Positions 11,284 to 23,008 of a stretch of 64,000 bases of DNA are shown here, one piece after another. Source of the stretch: Cavia porcellus (Eukaryota; Chordata; Mammalia; Rodentia; Caviidae); NCBI RefSeq assembly GCF_034190915.1, contig NW_026947509.1:29520767-29584766 (forward strand), written 5' to 3'. The notes under the pieces were generated by a model. The model saw only the letters and a list, made by a program, of their open reading frames with translations. It did no database searches and was not told where the DNA came from. Position 1 is the first letter of the stretch, and each line of letters begins with the position of its first letter. A program made the position numbers and the translations under genes.

Positions 11284-11905
11284 CTGGGGTCCTCCTTCTC
11301 CTTAGAGAGTCTGTAGCCCACCAGGGCCTGCTTCTGGCTCACCAGCTCTCTACCTACCTTTCAAAGCTCTAAGGTCCATTTTTGTCTTTAACACTGCTCT
11401 GCAGTGTGACTCGACATTGTCATTAAGTGGGTGAACGCAGCCATTGGCTTTTTCTCAGGGAGGGGGTCTTCCCTACAAATGTCTGTAGCTCTGTCCCTTC
11501 TTTCAGGACTTCCTCTTTTTCAGAAGCATTTGCAGCCCTGACCACTGATTCCCCCCTCCCTCCAGAAAGCTCCCCAGCTTCATTCTCTGTGCACACACAG
11601 CGCTGCCAAGGTTCCCTGTAGACAGGTCCTGCGTGTGTCCCTCCCCTGGCTCCTCAACACCACTGTCCACCTGCAGGACTGTGGACTCTGCTGTAGTCAC
11701 AGGGTCATCAGCTGCAGGGCCAGCCAAAGGCTTGGGCCGCTCTGCACAACCTGTACAGCTTCTCCTGTGTGATTCTAGGCCACACTTTCCACCAGGCAGC
11801 TCTCAGCATCCTTCGAGAGACCCTGGCCCAGGGTTTCTCAGTGAACTCCCACAGGAAGGGATGTCATAAGGCTCCTTCCAGTGCTCTTTAGAGTTAAATC
11901 CGTAC

Positions 11906-13152
11906 CTAGGGCCATCTGGAAGCACTTAGCTCCGTGTGCAGCTTCTTAGCGTTGACTGTCACCTGGTCCACAGGCTGCAGGACAGGAGTTGACTTAGGTG
12001 GGAGGAACTTCACAGAGCCAGGGGGATTCTTCAGCCAAGTTTTCCTCTTAGTTTCCTGGGTGAGCAGGGTCACTGTCCATGATGAGGAGAGCCTTGCGTG
12101 GTAAACCTTTGTCCTCTGGATATTGCTTATCAATAGGGCAGACAGCCTCCCTGACCTGCTCAAGAAAAAGTACCCCTTTTTTGTGTGTGTGGTGGTAGTA
12201 CTGGGAATCGAACTAAAGACCTTAAGCTTGCCAGGTAGGCACTTATACCACCCAGCTATATCCCCAGCCTGAAAAAGTACTCTTGTTACTCAGGCTTTTG
12301 TATTAGATCTCCACATGCCTATTATTCATGACTTTATTTTCTGAACACTCTAGGGGTCTCGGTGATAAGCCAGAGAGCCTTTATCCTGAGGTCTCCCCTC
12401 ACGTTGGCACATAGCAGTAAGGTTAGCCACCCTTCACAGGCTTGTGGTTGTCACTTTCTTCTCTTCCTGGGTAATGTGTTTCCTCCTGGGCATTGGCTTC
12501 CAGAAAAAGGCCAGTTTCATCACAGTCAAAAACTTGATGAGAGCAAACCCCATTTCTGTGTCATCTTTGTGAGGTGGGGTGTGTAATTTCACAGCCATTT
12601 CATCAGCCCTGGTGCTTCACCACGCCTAGTGGCTGGCACTATGAGCCCCAGATCTCATTTTAAAATTGTGAAACTGCACTTACTGGCACAAAATGTTTCA
12701 CCAGAGTCACTCCATGCAGTGTCCTTTAGGAGTCACGCATTTATAGCCCCAGCTTTTTAACAAACCGTAGGCTCAGATGTGCTAAAATCTGTCATCTCCC
12801 TTCCCTTTATCCACATTCATAGCAGCCTTCCTGCCTTGCCTAACACCGTGGATCATGGGTGACTAATTTGAGCAACACTTTTAGCAACACCAGCTTTCTT
12901 ATATAAATCCTTTCTCTGCAAGACTGTTGACATGGTGGATTCCAACATGCTATGCATATTAGCAAGGTCAGTCACGTGAACACGACCCTCATATTTCTCC
13001 ATGATTTCCCTTTTTATTGTGATTGCTTTCTTTATCTTCCTTTCCTTCTTTAGCTGCTTTTCTAGTTTCCTTTGGGATCCATTCTGATTGTATAAAACAT
13101 GACCAAAATCTTGTCCACAAACACGTCTGGGCTCAGACTGACACTGATGCAC
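11906..13152 (-). pseudogene. Tigger/pogo-like transposase remnant
   Basis: Two broken fragments of one DDE transposase on the minus strand. The 12853-13152 frame has a CENP-B-type helix-turn-helix like region: ITIKREIMEKYEGRVHVTDL, then a STVLQRKD stretch. The 11906-12163 frame has FLPPKSTPVLQPVDQ, matching the catalytic-core LPP..T..LQPxDQ signature. The parts are separated by frameshifts and an inserted ID SINE (12174-12270), so it is dead. No host function is indicated. Confidence 0.8.
12174..12270 (-). repeat. ID SINE inside the Tigger remnant
   Basis: Antisense ID element (ACTGGGAATCGAACTAAAGA, ending CTATATCCCCAGCCT). The direct repeat GAAAAAGTAC flanks it at 12164-12173 and 12271-12280. 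Confidence 0.9.
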
Positions 13153-13269
13153 ACTTCTCTGGCATCAGTGGCACAAGCAGCTGGTATTTGGGTCATAACT
13201 CAAGACTTTGGCCGTAAGTTAAACCTAAAGTTCCAATTGTGACCCAGGTTGTTCATATGTGAGGCCGGT

Positions 13270-13500
13270 TGTAACCTGGGGAGATCCCCTCTCCCACTCT
13301 CCCATTTCTCTTCTTCCCAGCCAGCATGAGGTAAACTGAGCCTTCCTGCCGCACCCTACACCATCATGTTCCATCAGGTGCAGCACAGGACGATGACCAT
13401 GGACTGGAACCTCAGACACTGTGAGCCAAAACCAAATCTTTGCTGCTTCACAGCTGTCTCATGCATTTTGTCACAGGACAGAAAGCTTGCCCAGCACAGT
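13270..13500 (+). repeat. Possible MaLR-type LTR fragment
   Basis: Contains ACTGTGAGCCAAAACCAAAT and TTTTGTCACAGGACAGAAAG, which resemble the 3' part of MaLR LTRs. Weak assignment. Confidence 0.4.
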
Positions 13501-14693
13501 GAAGTCCAAATGTCACCAATCCACTGAGGGTTCTTGTGTTCAATGCAGATGGAGCAGGAACCAGCCAGCAGTGCACAGCTCCCTGAACAGTGGTGGTCAC
13601 AGGCTCTGAGAGCCACTGTCCTGGGCCTCTGGTGTTCCAGTCTCCACAGCTCCTAGCCACCCCGTATGGATCAGCTTTCATCTCAGGGACACAATGCCTG
13701 GCATAGCTTAAGAGAAGTTTGATATGGTTTTGGGGGGCTTGGTGCATGGCTGGCTGACTCCAAGGCAGGAACGATGCTGTGGAAGGGTGTGGTGGATGCT
13801 TAGTACTGGGGCGCCCCAAAACTGAGCTGGGGAATCAGAGCGGAAGGTGCCAGGGACCAAAGACCCCAAGGCCACCCCTCTTGACCCCCCCCCCCATGGT
13901 GCTTTGTTACCTCTAGCCAGTCAAGTTGATGCCTGTGCTAACTGCTGCACAGCCGGGCCGGCACCTCAGCTCTACCTCTTTGGCAGCGATCTGGGTTCCC
14001 TGCCAGTCACCGCCCACTGGTGCCACAGGTCTATGGTGATCTTCAGGGATGGCTGCTGGTCTCTGCTGCAGGTCTCTAGAACCCTCCATGGCTCCCAGGC
14101 CCTGGTGCTGCCAACTCTTCAGTGTGACCAGCTCTGCCCACTCCCTGAGATGAGAATCACCAGTGGGATGACCTCCTGACCCCTGAAACGAGGCTTTCCA
14201 GGACCCTGGGCTGCAGCATTGAGGCAGTATGGGGGGTGAGGGGACTACCTTGACCAACATGCAGGGCACTGCTCAGCTGGTGGCGCATGTGCAGGGCAGG
14301 GCATGTGCAGGGCAGAGGCTGGTGGAGTTGGGCAGGTCTAGGCTCGAGTTTGAAGCCTGGCGTGGCTAAGGTGGCACCTTGGAGAGCCGCATCACAGGGA
14401 TGCCTTGGCCCCGTTGTGGGGGCAGGGGCTGCTTGATCCCCATATCCTGCAGCTGGGCACTAAGCCCTGGATCCTCAGGGTCTCCAGGAGGAGCCGGCTG
14501 CGCAGATCACAAATCCTTGGGGTTGAGGAACTTTGGGGAGCTTGACCATGGACCAGATTCTTTCTGGTCTTTTCCCCCTTAGCAGCCGGCGTCAAGCAGC
14601 GCTGTGTCTGTCATGGAGGTGCAGCTACAATCGGTGTACCCAGAGGCAGTGGGGGAGACCCTGGGGGCCCAGCCCCCATTGAGGAGGCAACAA

Positions 14694-14742
14694 GTGTATG
14701 TGTGTGCATGCATGCCTGTGTGTGTGTGTGTGTGCACCTGTG
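14694..14742 (+). repeat. GT microsatellite
   Basis: Interrupted (TG)n run with GTGTGTGTGTGTG inside ESPNL intron 4. Confidence 0.85.
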
Positions 14743-16430
14743 CATGACAGCTGCCAGTGGCCACGTCCCTACCAGCCCTCAGAGGGAAAGCAAGGATCAG
14801 AGGTTGTTTTCTTCTCTGTCTCCTAGCAATTAAGCCCCACAAATCCCAGAGAGAGAGGAGAAGCAGCCTGGGGCAGAGGAGACGTCTGACATGGTGGCAG
14901 ATGACACAGCTCAGACCCAAGAATCGCAGCAGCTCCAGGTCATATCGAGAAAGCCAAAGCCCGTGTAGACAGGTGGGGTACTGAGACTGCGGTGTTCATG
15001 CCTGGAGCTCATGGTGAACTGAACACTGGGATCCAGAGCCCTCCGGGGAGCCCTGGCAGGCCGCAGGCCCTGTGCGTGACCAATTGGACTCATGTGGGGC
15101 TCAGAGCTGCACTGGCTCCACCGCAGGGGCTGTGAGTGCTGGGGAGCGAGTGAGCCAAAGCAGTCAGGCCAGGAGGTCTGCAGCCTTGCTGTCCATGTGG
15201 ACATCCAGGAGCCATGGCCACCATGGTGCCCTGGGAGTCGCAGACCCTTGAGGTGACACCATGTGGCATCCTTAGCCCAGACCCTACCTGACATCTCATT
15301 TCCTGTTCTAATGCCAGTTGAGGAGCAGCTGAGATATGCAGAGGCGGGCAGAGAAGCAGACCCCAGTGTCCTGTTCCTTCCATCACTGGCTCTGAGCTGC
15401 TGGGCCACATAAATCCCGCACATTGCCCATGATCCCTGCCCACAGCCAGGCAAAGAGGAAGTAGACGGTGGAGGGGACCCATGGCCCTGCTGTGACAGTG
15501 ACACCCCAATCTCTCTGCCCATCCATGAACTCACACTGGGAAACAGTCACCCGATTCACTGGGGACTTGGGAATGACTAAGCTCAAGGCCGCCTTTCCCA
15601 GGGCTCCCTGTGTGGTCTGGTGGTCACAGTACCGACATCAGCTGTCGCTGTCTTTGGTGCGGACTCGCTGTGGACTGGACAGACAGACAGCAACCAGACC
15701 AAGGCTCTGCAGCCAGGCTGGGCCTCGCTGGGGGTGGCACCATTTTCAAAGGGGACGGTGAGATGGACTCCGCTCCCCTCGCAGTGTGTCTGGGCAAGGA
15801 CACTTGGTGTGTCAGGGTATGATAGAAGGACACCAGCATTGGCAGGAGGAAGAAACATGGCGCCTTGCATGTCATGAGAGATGGAACCTGGCCCTGGGGC
15901 TGTGGAAGTGGCCTGGGGTCACTCAAAACCTGGCCAGTAGCCTAGTGCACCCTGAAGAACTGGACAGAGACAGCAGAGAGGGTGACCAGGCCTCAGGACT
16001 GCCCTCCTTGCCTTGGCTAATTTCAGGGCTGTGCGCGCAGGGCTCTGGCTTCTGGCACCACAGCGCTTGGGGAGCACAGAGGATGGAACAAGCCTTGGGG
16101 ATAACTGGCGGCTTTGCAGAGAGTCTCAAACTGCTCCAGCCTGAAGCTGGAAGGACCAGGGCTGCCCATCCCAGCAGGGCAGGAGAGACCAGCACCAGCC
16201 ATGAGTGAGGCCAGTGGCTGGTGTCCAGTGGACGACATGGGACATACACAGTGTGCAGACCTTGGACAATTTACATGGAACTGGGCCTCAGAAAACTTCC
16301 AGGAAAACAAAAGCTAGGAACCACAACTTACTGCAACCAACACACACACACAGGGCCCTAGTAGTTTTATAATTAAACACACTGAATTTATAATTAAAAA
16401 CGTCTCTCAAAGACAATGTCAAGTCTAGGC

Positions 16431-16580
16431 CAAGCTGGTGGCACATGCCTATAATCCCAGCACTTGAGAGGCTGAGGCAGGAGGATTGTGTTATGAGGTC
16501 AAGGCCAGCCTGCGCTATAAAGTGAGTTTAAGGCCAGCCTGAACTGTGCAGTGAAACCATCTCAAAAAGACAAAAAAAAG
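16431..16580 (+). repeat. B1/Alu-like SINE
   Basis: Sense copy: ATGCCTATAATCCCAGCACT, GGCTGAGGCAGGAGGATTG, AAGGCCAGCCTG twice, then ATCTCAAAAAGACAAAAAAA. Confidence 0.92.
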
Positions 16581-17134
16581 TCTGGTAACAATACTGATGG
16601 ATTCTACCAAACACTTAAAAGAAAAAAATGAGTTAAGGTAAAAGATTTCCCAAGACGGGAAAGGGAGGCCCTCCCTAACTCATTGCATAAGCTTCCCACC
16701 AAACCCAACAAGCACAGGACAAGGGAGGGACTGACAGGCCAGGTTTCCTCCTGAACATAGAGGACAGGAGGTGAAGGCCAGGGATTGGGATGCTTGCGGG
16801 GTGGGGGGAGCTGGACTATTTTCCCAGTTTCCTTTAGTCGGATGCTATCTGCTCCACTCTAAAGGAAGAATCCGATCTAAACAGCGGTGAGGGCGAGCAC
16901 CTGGTCCCATCCTGGGCAAAATGCATTTGCAGCTGCTGCCGGGGAGGCTTGGATGCCACTGGGTCGGGTCCAGGGAGTCCAGATCCGTCAGCCCCAGGGG
17001 TGCAGGTGCTGGGGGGCTGTGGTCTAAAGGAGGGGCGTCTGCCTGCGGTCAGGGTGGCAGTGGTGGGAGATGAGGGGGACTCACGCTTTGGGGTGCTCCA
17101 AATGCCATAATAATAAAGAATTTAGAAAGTTCCA

Positions 17135-17232
17135 AGGCGCACACCTGTAATCCCAGCATTCAGGAAGCTGAGACAGGATGACTGCTGTGAGTGTGAACTA
17201 GGCAGTGAGAGCCTCTCTCAAAACACAGAACG
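17135..17232 (+). repeat. B1/Alu-like SINE (short)
   Basis: GCACACCTGTAATCCCAGCA, then AAGCTGAGACAGGATGAC, ending CTCTCTCAAAACACAG. Confidence 0.85.
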
Positions 17233-17637
17233 GGAAGCAGCTCTGCCCACAGGTTTGAGGTTGGTCCCACGGGGAGCTGGAGAACTCTTGGCTGAGCCCC
17301 TCGACCGGAAAGTGACCTGGATGTTTAGACAGACCTCCTGGCTGACACCCCTCCCTGGCTTCATGGGGTGCAGGAAGCCCAGTGCTCAGGCATAGAGCCA
17401 GTGAGTGCAGGCTGAGGCTGGGGCATCTGCACTGGCAGGGCTGGGCTTCCCCTCCTCAGGGCTGGGCAGGTCCTGGTGGGGTGTAACCCTTGGACCCTCG
17501 CCCTGCCACGCCAACCCTGGGCGTTTCCTGGAGACCCTGCTTGCCGGACCGTGGCTTGCTCTGGCCCTGCTGGGAGCCCCAGCCCCTGCTGTGCCCCAGA
17601 GGCCCCGAAGGTCCCCAGCCCTGCACATGCCACGTAC

Positions 17638-17820
17638 CTCTGTGTGTCCGTTCTCAGCCGCGTCGTGCAGAGGGGTCCCGCCCCAGGAGTCCCTGGTCAC
17701 TGGGGCGCCCAGCAGCAGTAGCCGGTCCACTACGGGTGTGTGGCCTCCACGGGCAGCAAAGTGCAGGGCCGTGGCCCCCTCATCATCCCGCACCATCAGG
17801 CCAATGTCTGTGAAGTTAAC
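17638..17820 (-). CDS. ESPNL: ESPNL coding exon 4 (ankyrin repeats)
   Basis: 183 nt, phase 0 to 0, residues 224-284: VNFTDIGLMVRDDEGATALH, then FAARGGHTPVVDRLLLLGAP and GGTPLHDAAENGHTE. Acceptor TGCCCAG before GTTAAC; donor GAG|GTACGT. Confidence 0.96.
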
Positions 17821-18112
17821 CTGGGCAGGGGGTGGGCTGGGTGTCACAAGGGCCGGGTCCTTGTCCTTTGCTGATGCCTGACCACCCCAGTCACGGGATG
17901 TAACCTGTGGTGGATGCAGCCCTTGCCCTGCTAAATAGTCAGCTGGGCACTGCTGGGCCAGGAGAGGACCAGGCCAAGGCAAGGTGAGTGCAAAGGACCT
18001 GGGGCAGCGCTGGGTAAGAGCTCCATTATGAGGAGTGGGGGCAAGAAAGAAGAATCACAAGGGCTGGGGAGGGGACTCCCCTTTCCCCTGGCAACCAGAG
18101 TCACTTTTTGTG

Positions 18113-18211
18113 GGTTGTTCATTTTGTTTGGTTATTTTGAGACGGGGTTTCCCTATGTACCCCAGGCTGGCCTCAAACTCACAGTGATACTCCTGCCTCA
18201 GCCTCTCCAGT
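18113..18211 (-). repeat. B1/Alu-like SINE, antisense
   Basis: Reads TTTTGAGACGGGGTTTCCCT, CAGGCTGGCCTCAAACTCAC, TCCTGCCTCAGCCTCTCCAG on the plus strand. Lies in ESPNL intron 3. Confidence 0.88.
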
Positions 18212-18543
18212 CAGAGGGCTGCATGGAATGCAAGGCAGATCTGGCCTGGTGCCCTCCATGGCTCCCTAGTGTCTTGGGAAGAGCCTGAGTCCTGCTGGGG
18301 TCCCTGCCTGTCTGTACCCCTGCCCCTCTGCTGGAGGCCTTGGCTGCCCCACCAGCAGCCTGCTGCCTCCTCCTTCTCCTCCTCCTCACCAGCCACCACT
18401 TCTTCCCCTGCTGGCTGAAGTTTGGTGGGCAGAGGTCTCAGCCCCCGAGCCGACTGCCCACTGCCCCGCAGGCCCTGCAGGCAGAGCCAGAGCGCTGCAG
18501 ACTCGGGAAGCCCCGTCCCCACCCCACTCCTGGGCCCCCTCAC

Positions 18544-18730
18544 CAGCCAGACAACGAGCGAGTAGTGGCCTCGGGCAGCGGCCGCGTGCAGCGGGCTCAT
18601 GCCATCCAGGGCACGCAGGTGGACATCGGCGCCGCAGTCCTTCACCAGGAACTGGGCCAGGTGCAGGTGGCCCTCCTGGCAGGCCAGGTAGAGTGGGGAG
18701 GCACCACTGCGGGTCCTCCGGTTTATGCAG
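18544..18730 (-). CDS. ESPNL: ESPNL coding exon 3 (ankyrin repeats)
   Basis: 187 nt. One base completes Gly161, then 62 codons run to residue 223: [56 protein letters not shown]. Donor CTG|GTGAGG; acceptor GTGCAG before CTGCATAAAC. Confidence 0.96.
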
Positions 18731-20390
18731 CTGCACGGAGGTGTGCAAAGGGCCGGGGTCAGGGCTGCTGGGGGTGCCTGCCCTGTTCGTGTCCACTTCC
18801 CTGCCCCAGGCACCCAGATGGATGTGGATGCTGTGCACTGCCTGACGGTACCAGCAGAGGGTGGGAGGAAGCAGCCCCTGGAACACAGCCCCACCTGCTC
18901 CCACCCAGCTTGGGCTCCCGGCCGACTGCGCCAGTGGGCACCAGGGCTGGCATGGATATGTACCCGGTAAGGATGGGCCTGCCCCCACGCCTGCCACAGG
19001 TGAGGCCCAGCAGAATCCCTAATGCCTGGGAGCAGCTATGGTGAGGTCGGGCCCTGGCCCACGTGGACCCCTCCTGGGTGCCACAGACTCTGCCCCTTAC
19101 AGCCCAAGCTCCCAAATCCCCACCAGCCACTGCCCAAGGCTGCACGATCTGACACTGGTGCCAGGTCTCCACCATCGCTGTGGAGACACAGAAATGGCCA
19201 CACTGCCCCAAGGGCTCTGCTCCCACAGAGGTGCCCACAGGGCTGGGGCTCCGTGGCTTCTCGGCAGGATGCTGGGGAGAGGGATGCGCTCTCGAATGTT
19301 CTGCCAGCCACGGCCACATGGGGCGGTGACCAAGAGTGACAGGGTCACACCCCAGGGACTATCTTAGCCACACTGTTGTGGGGACCCCTGTCCCTGGCTT
19401 CCGCTGGCAAAAGGGGAAACTGAGGCCCAGAGCAGCATGATTTGCTTGTGGGGGCTGGGATGGGGTGGGCCAGGCCCTCCTTATTCTTCCCCTCCCTCCT
19501 CCCTTCCTCTTCCCTTCCCACACAAAGTCCTCTATGCTCCTCGCCAGATGGACATGAGACACAGGATGGCCCCAGCCCTGTCTCATCACACAGCAGCTCC
19601 CTTTCCCCAGAGCCTAAGGTCCTGCAGGGCCGCACCCCATGTATGTGCTCCTTGGGACTCGACCCTGCTGGGGGCAAGGCAGCACTGGCCAGGCCAGGGT
19701 CCAGGGCAGCAGCTGTGGTCTACAATCACCACCGTGCCTGCTTTGCTCCTGTGGCCCGGGTCAGGCGGACACGTGGGCACAGGGCATGGGACCCTCCCGC
19801 TTGTGTGTACATGCATGTGCCCTGTGTGTGTATGCACGTGTGCACTTCTGTGCTGGTATGAAGCCAGAATGGCTTCGAGGTGGCCTGGCCTGAGCCCTAT
19901 GGCCACGTCCCAGAAACCTCTGCTGGGTGGTCCCGGGGGCTGATAACAGGGACACCATGTCACCACCCAGCTGTTGGGCTTGTCCTGGGACCAGCGTGGG
20001 GTGGCCAGGGTGCCCAGATAAGACACTGGTGCCCTGGAACAGGTGCGGTCAGAGGCAGGTAGCTCCTGGGGGAAGGTGGGGAATCCAGAGCCTTTTCACC
20101 CAGGCCCATTGTTATAGCAACAGTGATTCAGTGCAGGGTACGGTGTGGGTGTGGGTCTCCCTTCTGACTGTCCTCAACACTGGCACTGGCTGGGAGCTCA
20201 GCACAGGGCTCAGGACTCTACAGCGGGCAGACCCAGACCTGATCAGAGCCCCATGCAAGTCTACGGTGAAATCACCTCTCCTCAGCAGGGGCTTCAGGGC
20301 CCACCCTTCCCCACTGCTTTCTGCTCATCCTGGGGTCCGCACTGCCACCCCGCATTGCCAGCCCCTCTCCCCCGGACCTCAGGCTCTCAC
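18731..20390 (-). other. ESPNL intron 2
   Basis: 1.66 kb, GC-rich, with a short GT/TG-rich patch near 19797-19845. No SINE or extra exon was recognised. Confidence 0.75.
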
Positions 20391-20581
20391 CCACTGTGGG
20401 CAGCCACCAGGAGCTTCAGGCAGGTGAGGTCCCCGCTGACAGCTGCGTGGTGCAGCGGCAGGGCGCCCTCCAGCGTCTCCAGCGTGGCCGCGTGGCCCTC
20501 CTGCAGCAGCCACTCCACCAGCGCTGGGTGCCCGAAGCGGGCGGCCAGGTGCAGCGTAGAAACACCTGAGGCATCCTGGTC
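20391..20581 (-). CDS. ESPNL: ESPNL coding exon 2 (ankyrin repeats)
   Basis: 191 nt, enters phase 0 and leaves phase 2: DQDASGVSTLHLAARFGHPA, then LVEWLLQEGHAATLETLEGA and LPLHHAAVSGDLTCLKLLVA. Acceptor GGTAG before GACCAGG; donor GG|GTGAGA. Confidence 0.96.
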
Positions 20582-21200
20582 CTACCGAGGCACGGTCAGG
20601 CCATGAGTGGCACAGGGCTCAGCCCACCCTGCTGGGCAGCACCCACTCCTCACTGCTGGGTAGGACAGGACATAGGTTGGGGTTTGGGGCCACATCCTGG
20701 GGTCCTGCCCCAGCCTGGACCATTCCTAGGCTGACTGTGCGTGGTCAGAAAGGCTCCACGTGTTCATCGGTGCCTGGGATGGTGTCACGGGACCTGTCCC
20801 ACCTCCCCAGACGCAGGTCCCTGAGATCAGGGACTACAGTGACGGCACCTGACAGAGCCGTGTGCCCGTGGGTCCTCTGGTCCCACGGCTCTGACCACTG
20901 GGCAACATCCAGCCACTCAGCACCCTTTCAAGTGAGCAAGCAGCCCGGCTACAGAAGCCTCCAAGGATCTGGACTTGAGACCTGACAGCCTTAGCACTAC
21001 CCCAATCCCCCCAGCACGTGACTCAAAACTCCAGAGCCCCTCTTTCTGCATCCTTTTCTAGATACTTTGGGAAGAGGCCCGGCCATTGGGCCTGGTCATG
21101 GACCCCCACTAGTGGCCAAAAGCACAGAGCCTGGAGCTGGGGAGCCTGACCTTTGGGGCTTCCCTGCCCACCCCCAGGCCAGCTTGCCTGGCCTGCTCAC

Positions 21201-21491
21201 CTGCAGCCCGCAGCCTCCGTTGAGGACCAGCCAGCACAGCTCGGCCAAGTGGCCAGTGGCTGCAGCGTCATGTGCCGGGGTGGCCCCGTTATGGGCCCGC
21301 TGGTTGCCGGGCAGCTTGGCCTGCTGCACCAGGAACCGGATGCAGTCCAGGTGGCCGGCGCGGGCAGCATGGTGCACCAGCCCGGCCCCCAGGGTGTCGG
21401 TGATGCCAGGCCCCAGTGAACCGGCCTTCAGTAGCCGCTCCAAGGTGGACACATCCCCGCCCTTAGCGGCTACTAGCGCCTGTTCCTCCAT
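21201..21491 (-). CDS. ESPNL: ESPNL coding exon 1 with start codon
   Basis: 291 nt, 97 codons, starting [20 protein letters not shown] and ending [17 protein letters not shown]. The ATG at 21491-21489 has A at -3 and G at +4, a strong Kozak context, and matches the remembered mammalian N-terminus. The frame stays open upstream for 35 codons to another ATG at 21596, but that extension has no known counterpart. Donor CAG|GTGAGC. Confidence 0.95.
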
Positions 21492-22165
21492 CCTCTGGCT
21501 CTCCGTGGCAGTGGCGTGGCTCAAGCCCAGGCTGGGCCAGGCTTCCTGTTTCAGGCGTGGACGCAGCTGCCGGCTCTGGTTACCGATAAGCAGCATACGG
21601 GGCAGATGGAAGGCGACGAGGAGTGGGGGCCAGGGGGCAGGCCTGGGAGAACCTCAGGGCCCCACCCCAGCCACTCCTGCAGTGCCCGAGTCCAGATGCA
21701 GGGAGCCGAGGGGGATGGGGGGCACCATTCCTGGGGACACAGCCACGCAGGCCAGGCTGGAGGTGGGTGCAGGCCAGTGATAGGGGACAGCCCTATGCCA
21801 TCCACAGTCCATGGCTACAGCTTGCACCTTCCTGCCAGCGCTGTGCCTCACAAGGAAGCTGCCACCAGGGTTTCCGGCCAGGCTGGGCAGTGTTTCCAGC
21901 AGGTGGCCAGCTTGCTGCTTCCTCTGCCTTCCGGCACTGGCCCAGCCTCGGTGCTCAGGCATGGGGGGCAAGGATCCCGCGCAGGACTGTCCTAGGCTGC
22001 CTAGACCAGGAGGCTGCTGGGCCCAGCCCCATCCAGCCACAGGCAGTGGCCCGGGGGCCTCCTGCCCACCTGGGTCCCCGAGGTGACGCCGACCCCTTCC
22101 CCAGGTGGCTCAGACAGAGGCCTCCTGCCAGAGAGCACAGGGCGTCTACGTGAGTGCCTCAGTCC
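21492..22165 (-). promoter_or_regulatory. ESPNL 5' flank / 5' UTR region
   Basis: The 0.67-kb gap between the SCLY poly(A) signal and the ESPNL start must contain the ESPNL 5' UTR and core promoter unless a distal one is used. I see no TATA box and no strong CpG island. It is GC-rich and free of recognisable SINEs. Confidence 0.5.
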
Positions 22166-22171
22166 TTTATT
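22166..22171 (-). terminator. SCLY poly(A) signal AATAAA
   Basis: TTTATT on the plus strand is AATAAA in the direction of SCLY transcription, 838 bases beyond the stop codon. It is the first canonical signal I find after the stop. Confidence 0.7.
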
Positions 22172-23008
22172 AGTTCCCTCAGCTGCCTGCTGGTGCCACC
22201 ACAGTTCTCTGTGCCCGGAAACCATGCAGGAAAAATGCATCCCCTGGAAACCCTGCCTGCGTGAGGCTCGGCCTGTGATGGTAAACCTGTGTCAGGCTGA
22301 GACACAGGCTCTGGCTTCCCGACCTGGGGTGAACAGAGGGGTCCAGGGTGGACCAGGCCCCTTCAGGAGGGCAGTCAGGTCCAGCGGGGGGCGGGGGCAT
22401 GAGGGGCGCAGCCACCGCCTGGCAGGTCTGTGTGCACTGAGGTCATAGGAGGGGGATGGCGAGGCCACTGGGGACTGAGTTTGGAGAGGGGGTGAGGTGG
22501 CCCTGGGGGACCCCCTGGCAAAGTGTGCTGATCGAAGTGAAACCGAGTTTCCTATGTCTGTTTTCAGTCCCGGGCACATGCACTGGGCAGGAGCTCCACG
22601 CCTGGCTGCACTCCTGGCCTGCACTGCAGCAGGGTTTCACTGAGCTGCCCAGGCTTCACTGTGCCACTCTCCTGCCTCAGCCTCCACAGCAGCTGGGATT
22701 ACACACCACCGCACCTGCCTACTTCCTATTCTCCTGATTGCAGCTCCCTGAGGATGGTTCTCAACAGGTGCATTTCATCTTTGGGGTAAAATACCACCTG
22801 TCTGGAATGTGACCCCCGGGAAAGGCTACTATCCCTGGGGGTAGGGAGGTGGCCCTGGCACCAGTGGGGAGGTCGTCCTATGGGGGTGCTGGTGTCAGTG
22901 TGGATGGTCAGGCAGATGTGACCTGGCCTGGAGGGAGGAAGGGGGCTGTCCTCACTCGGCCCCGGTGGGGCTGGGATGCTCCTGTGGGCATGGAGGGTGT
23001 GACTGGTG
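22172..23008 (-). other. SCLY 3' UTR (inferred)
   Basis: Sequence between the SCLY stop and the AATAAA. It contains an antisense B1-like SINE at about 22630-22716. The extent is inferred from the signal position only. Confidence 0.6.
22630..22716 (-). repeat. B1/Alu-like SINE, antisense
   Basis: AGGGTTTCACTGAGCTGCCC, CTCCTGCCTCAGCCTCCACA, GCTGGGATTACACACCACCG on the plus strand; sits in the inferred SCLY 3' UTR. Confidence 0.8.

Larger units (their letters stand above)
7279..17637 (-). other. ESPNL intron 4 (10.4 kb), repeat-rich
   Basis: Largest ESPNL intron. From left to right: a polypurine tract, a Tigger-like end, an ERVL-MaLR-like element, the Tigger transposase remnant with a nested ID, another MaLR-like LTR, a GT microsatellite and two B1 SINEs. 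The repeat block is AT-richer than the flanking gene. No extra coding exon was recognised. Confidence 0.8.
1..21491 (-). other. ESPNL: ESPNL gene (espin-like), partial at 3' end
   Basis: Espin-like protein is an ankyrin-repeat relative of espin. It is known from inner-ear hair-cell stereocilia, where it is a cargo of class III myosins. Nine coding exons are visible, with lengths 291, 191, 187, 183, 132, 115, 83, 198 and at least 1044 nt. Every junction is GT-AG and the phase is continuous over 808 codons. The protein shows about nine ankyrin repeats (residues ~1-328), a proline-rich linker (~333-345), the espin-family motif IPEWKRQVMVR (~434-444), a predicted helical/coiled segment (~494-531) and a low-complexity tail. 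The reading frame is open to base 1, so the C-terminus lies outside the window. SCLY ends about 0.7 kb upstream on the same strand. Assignment rests on remembered human/mouse ESPNL sequence; espin itself is less likely because the match extends through the ESPNL-type C-terminal region. Confidence 0.95.

Noticed and set aside
11906..13152. Domesticated transposase gene
   Set aside because: The frame is broken by frameshifts, stops and an ID insertion, and the fragments do not form a continuous protein.
18340..19044. 234-aa plus-strand open frame
   Set aside because: It is antisense to ESPNL exon 3, with no homology that I recognise.
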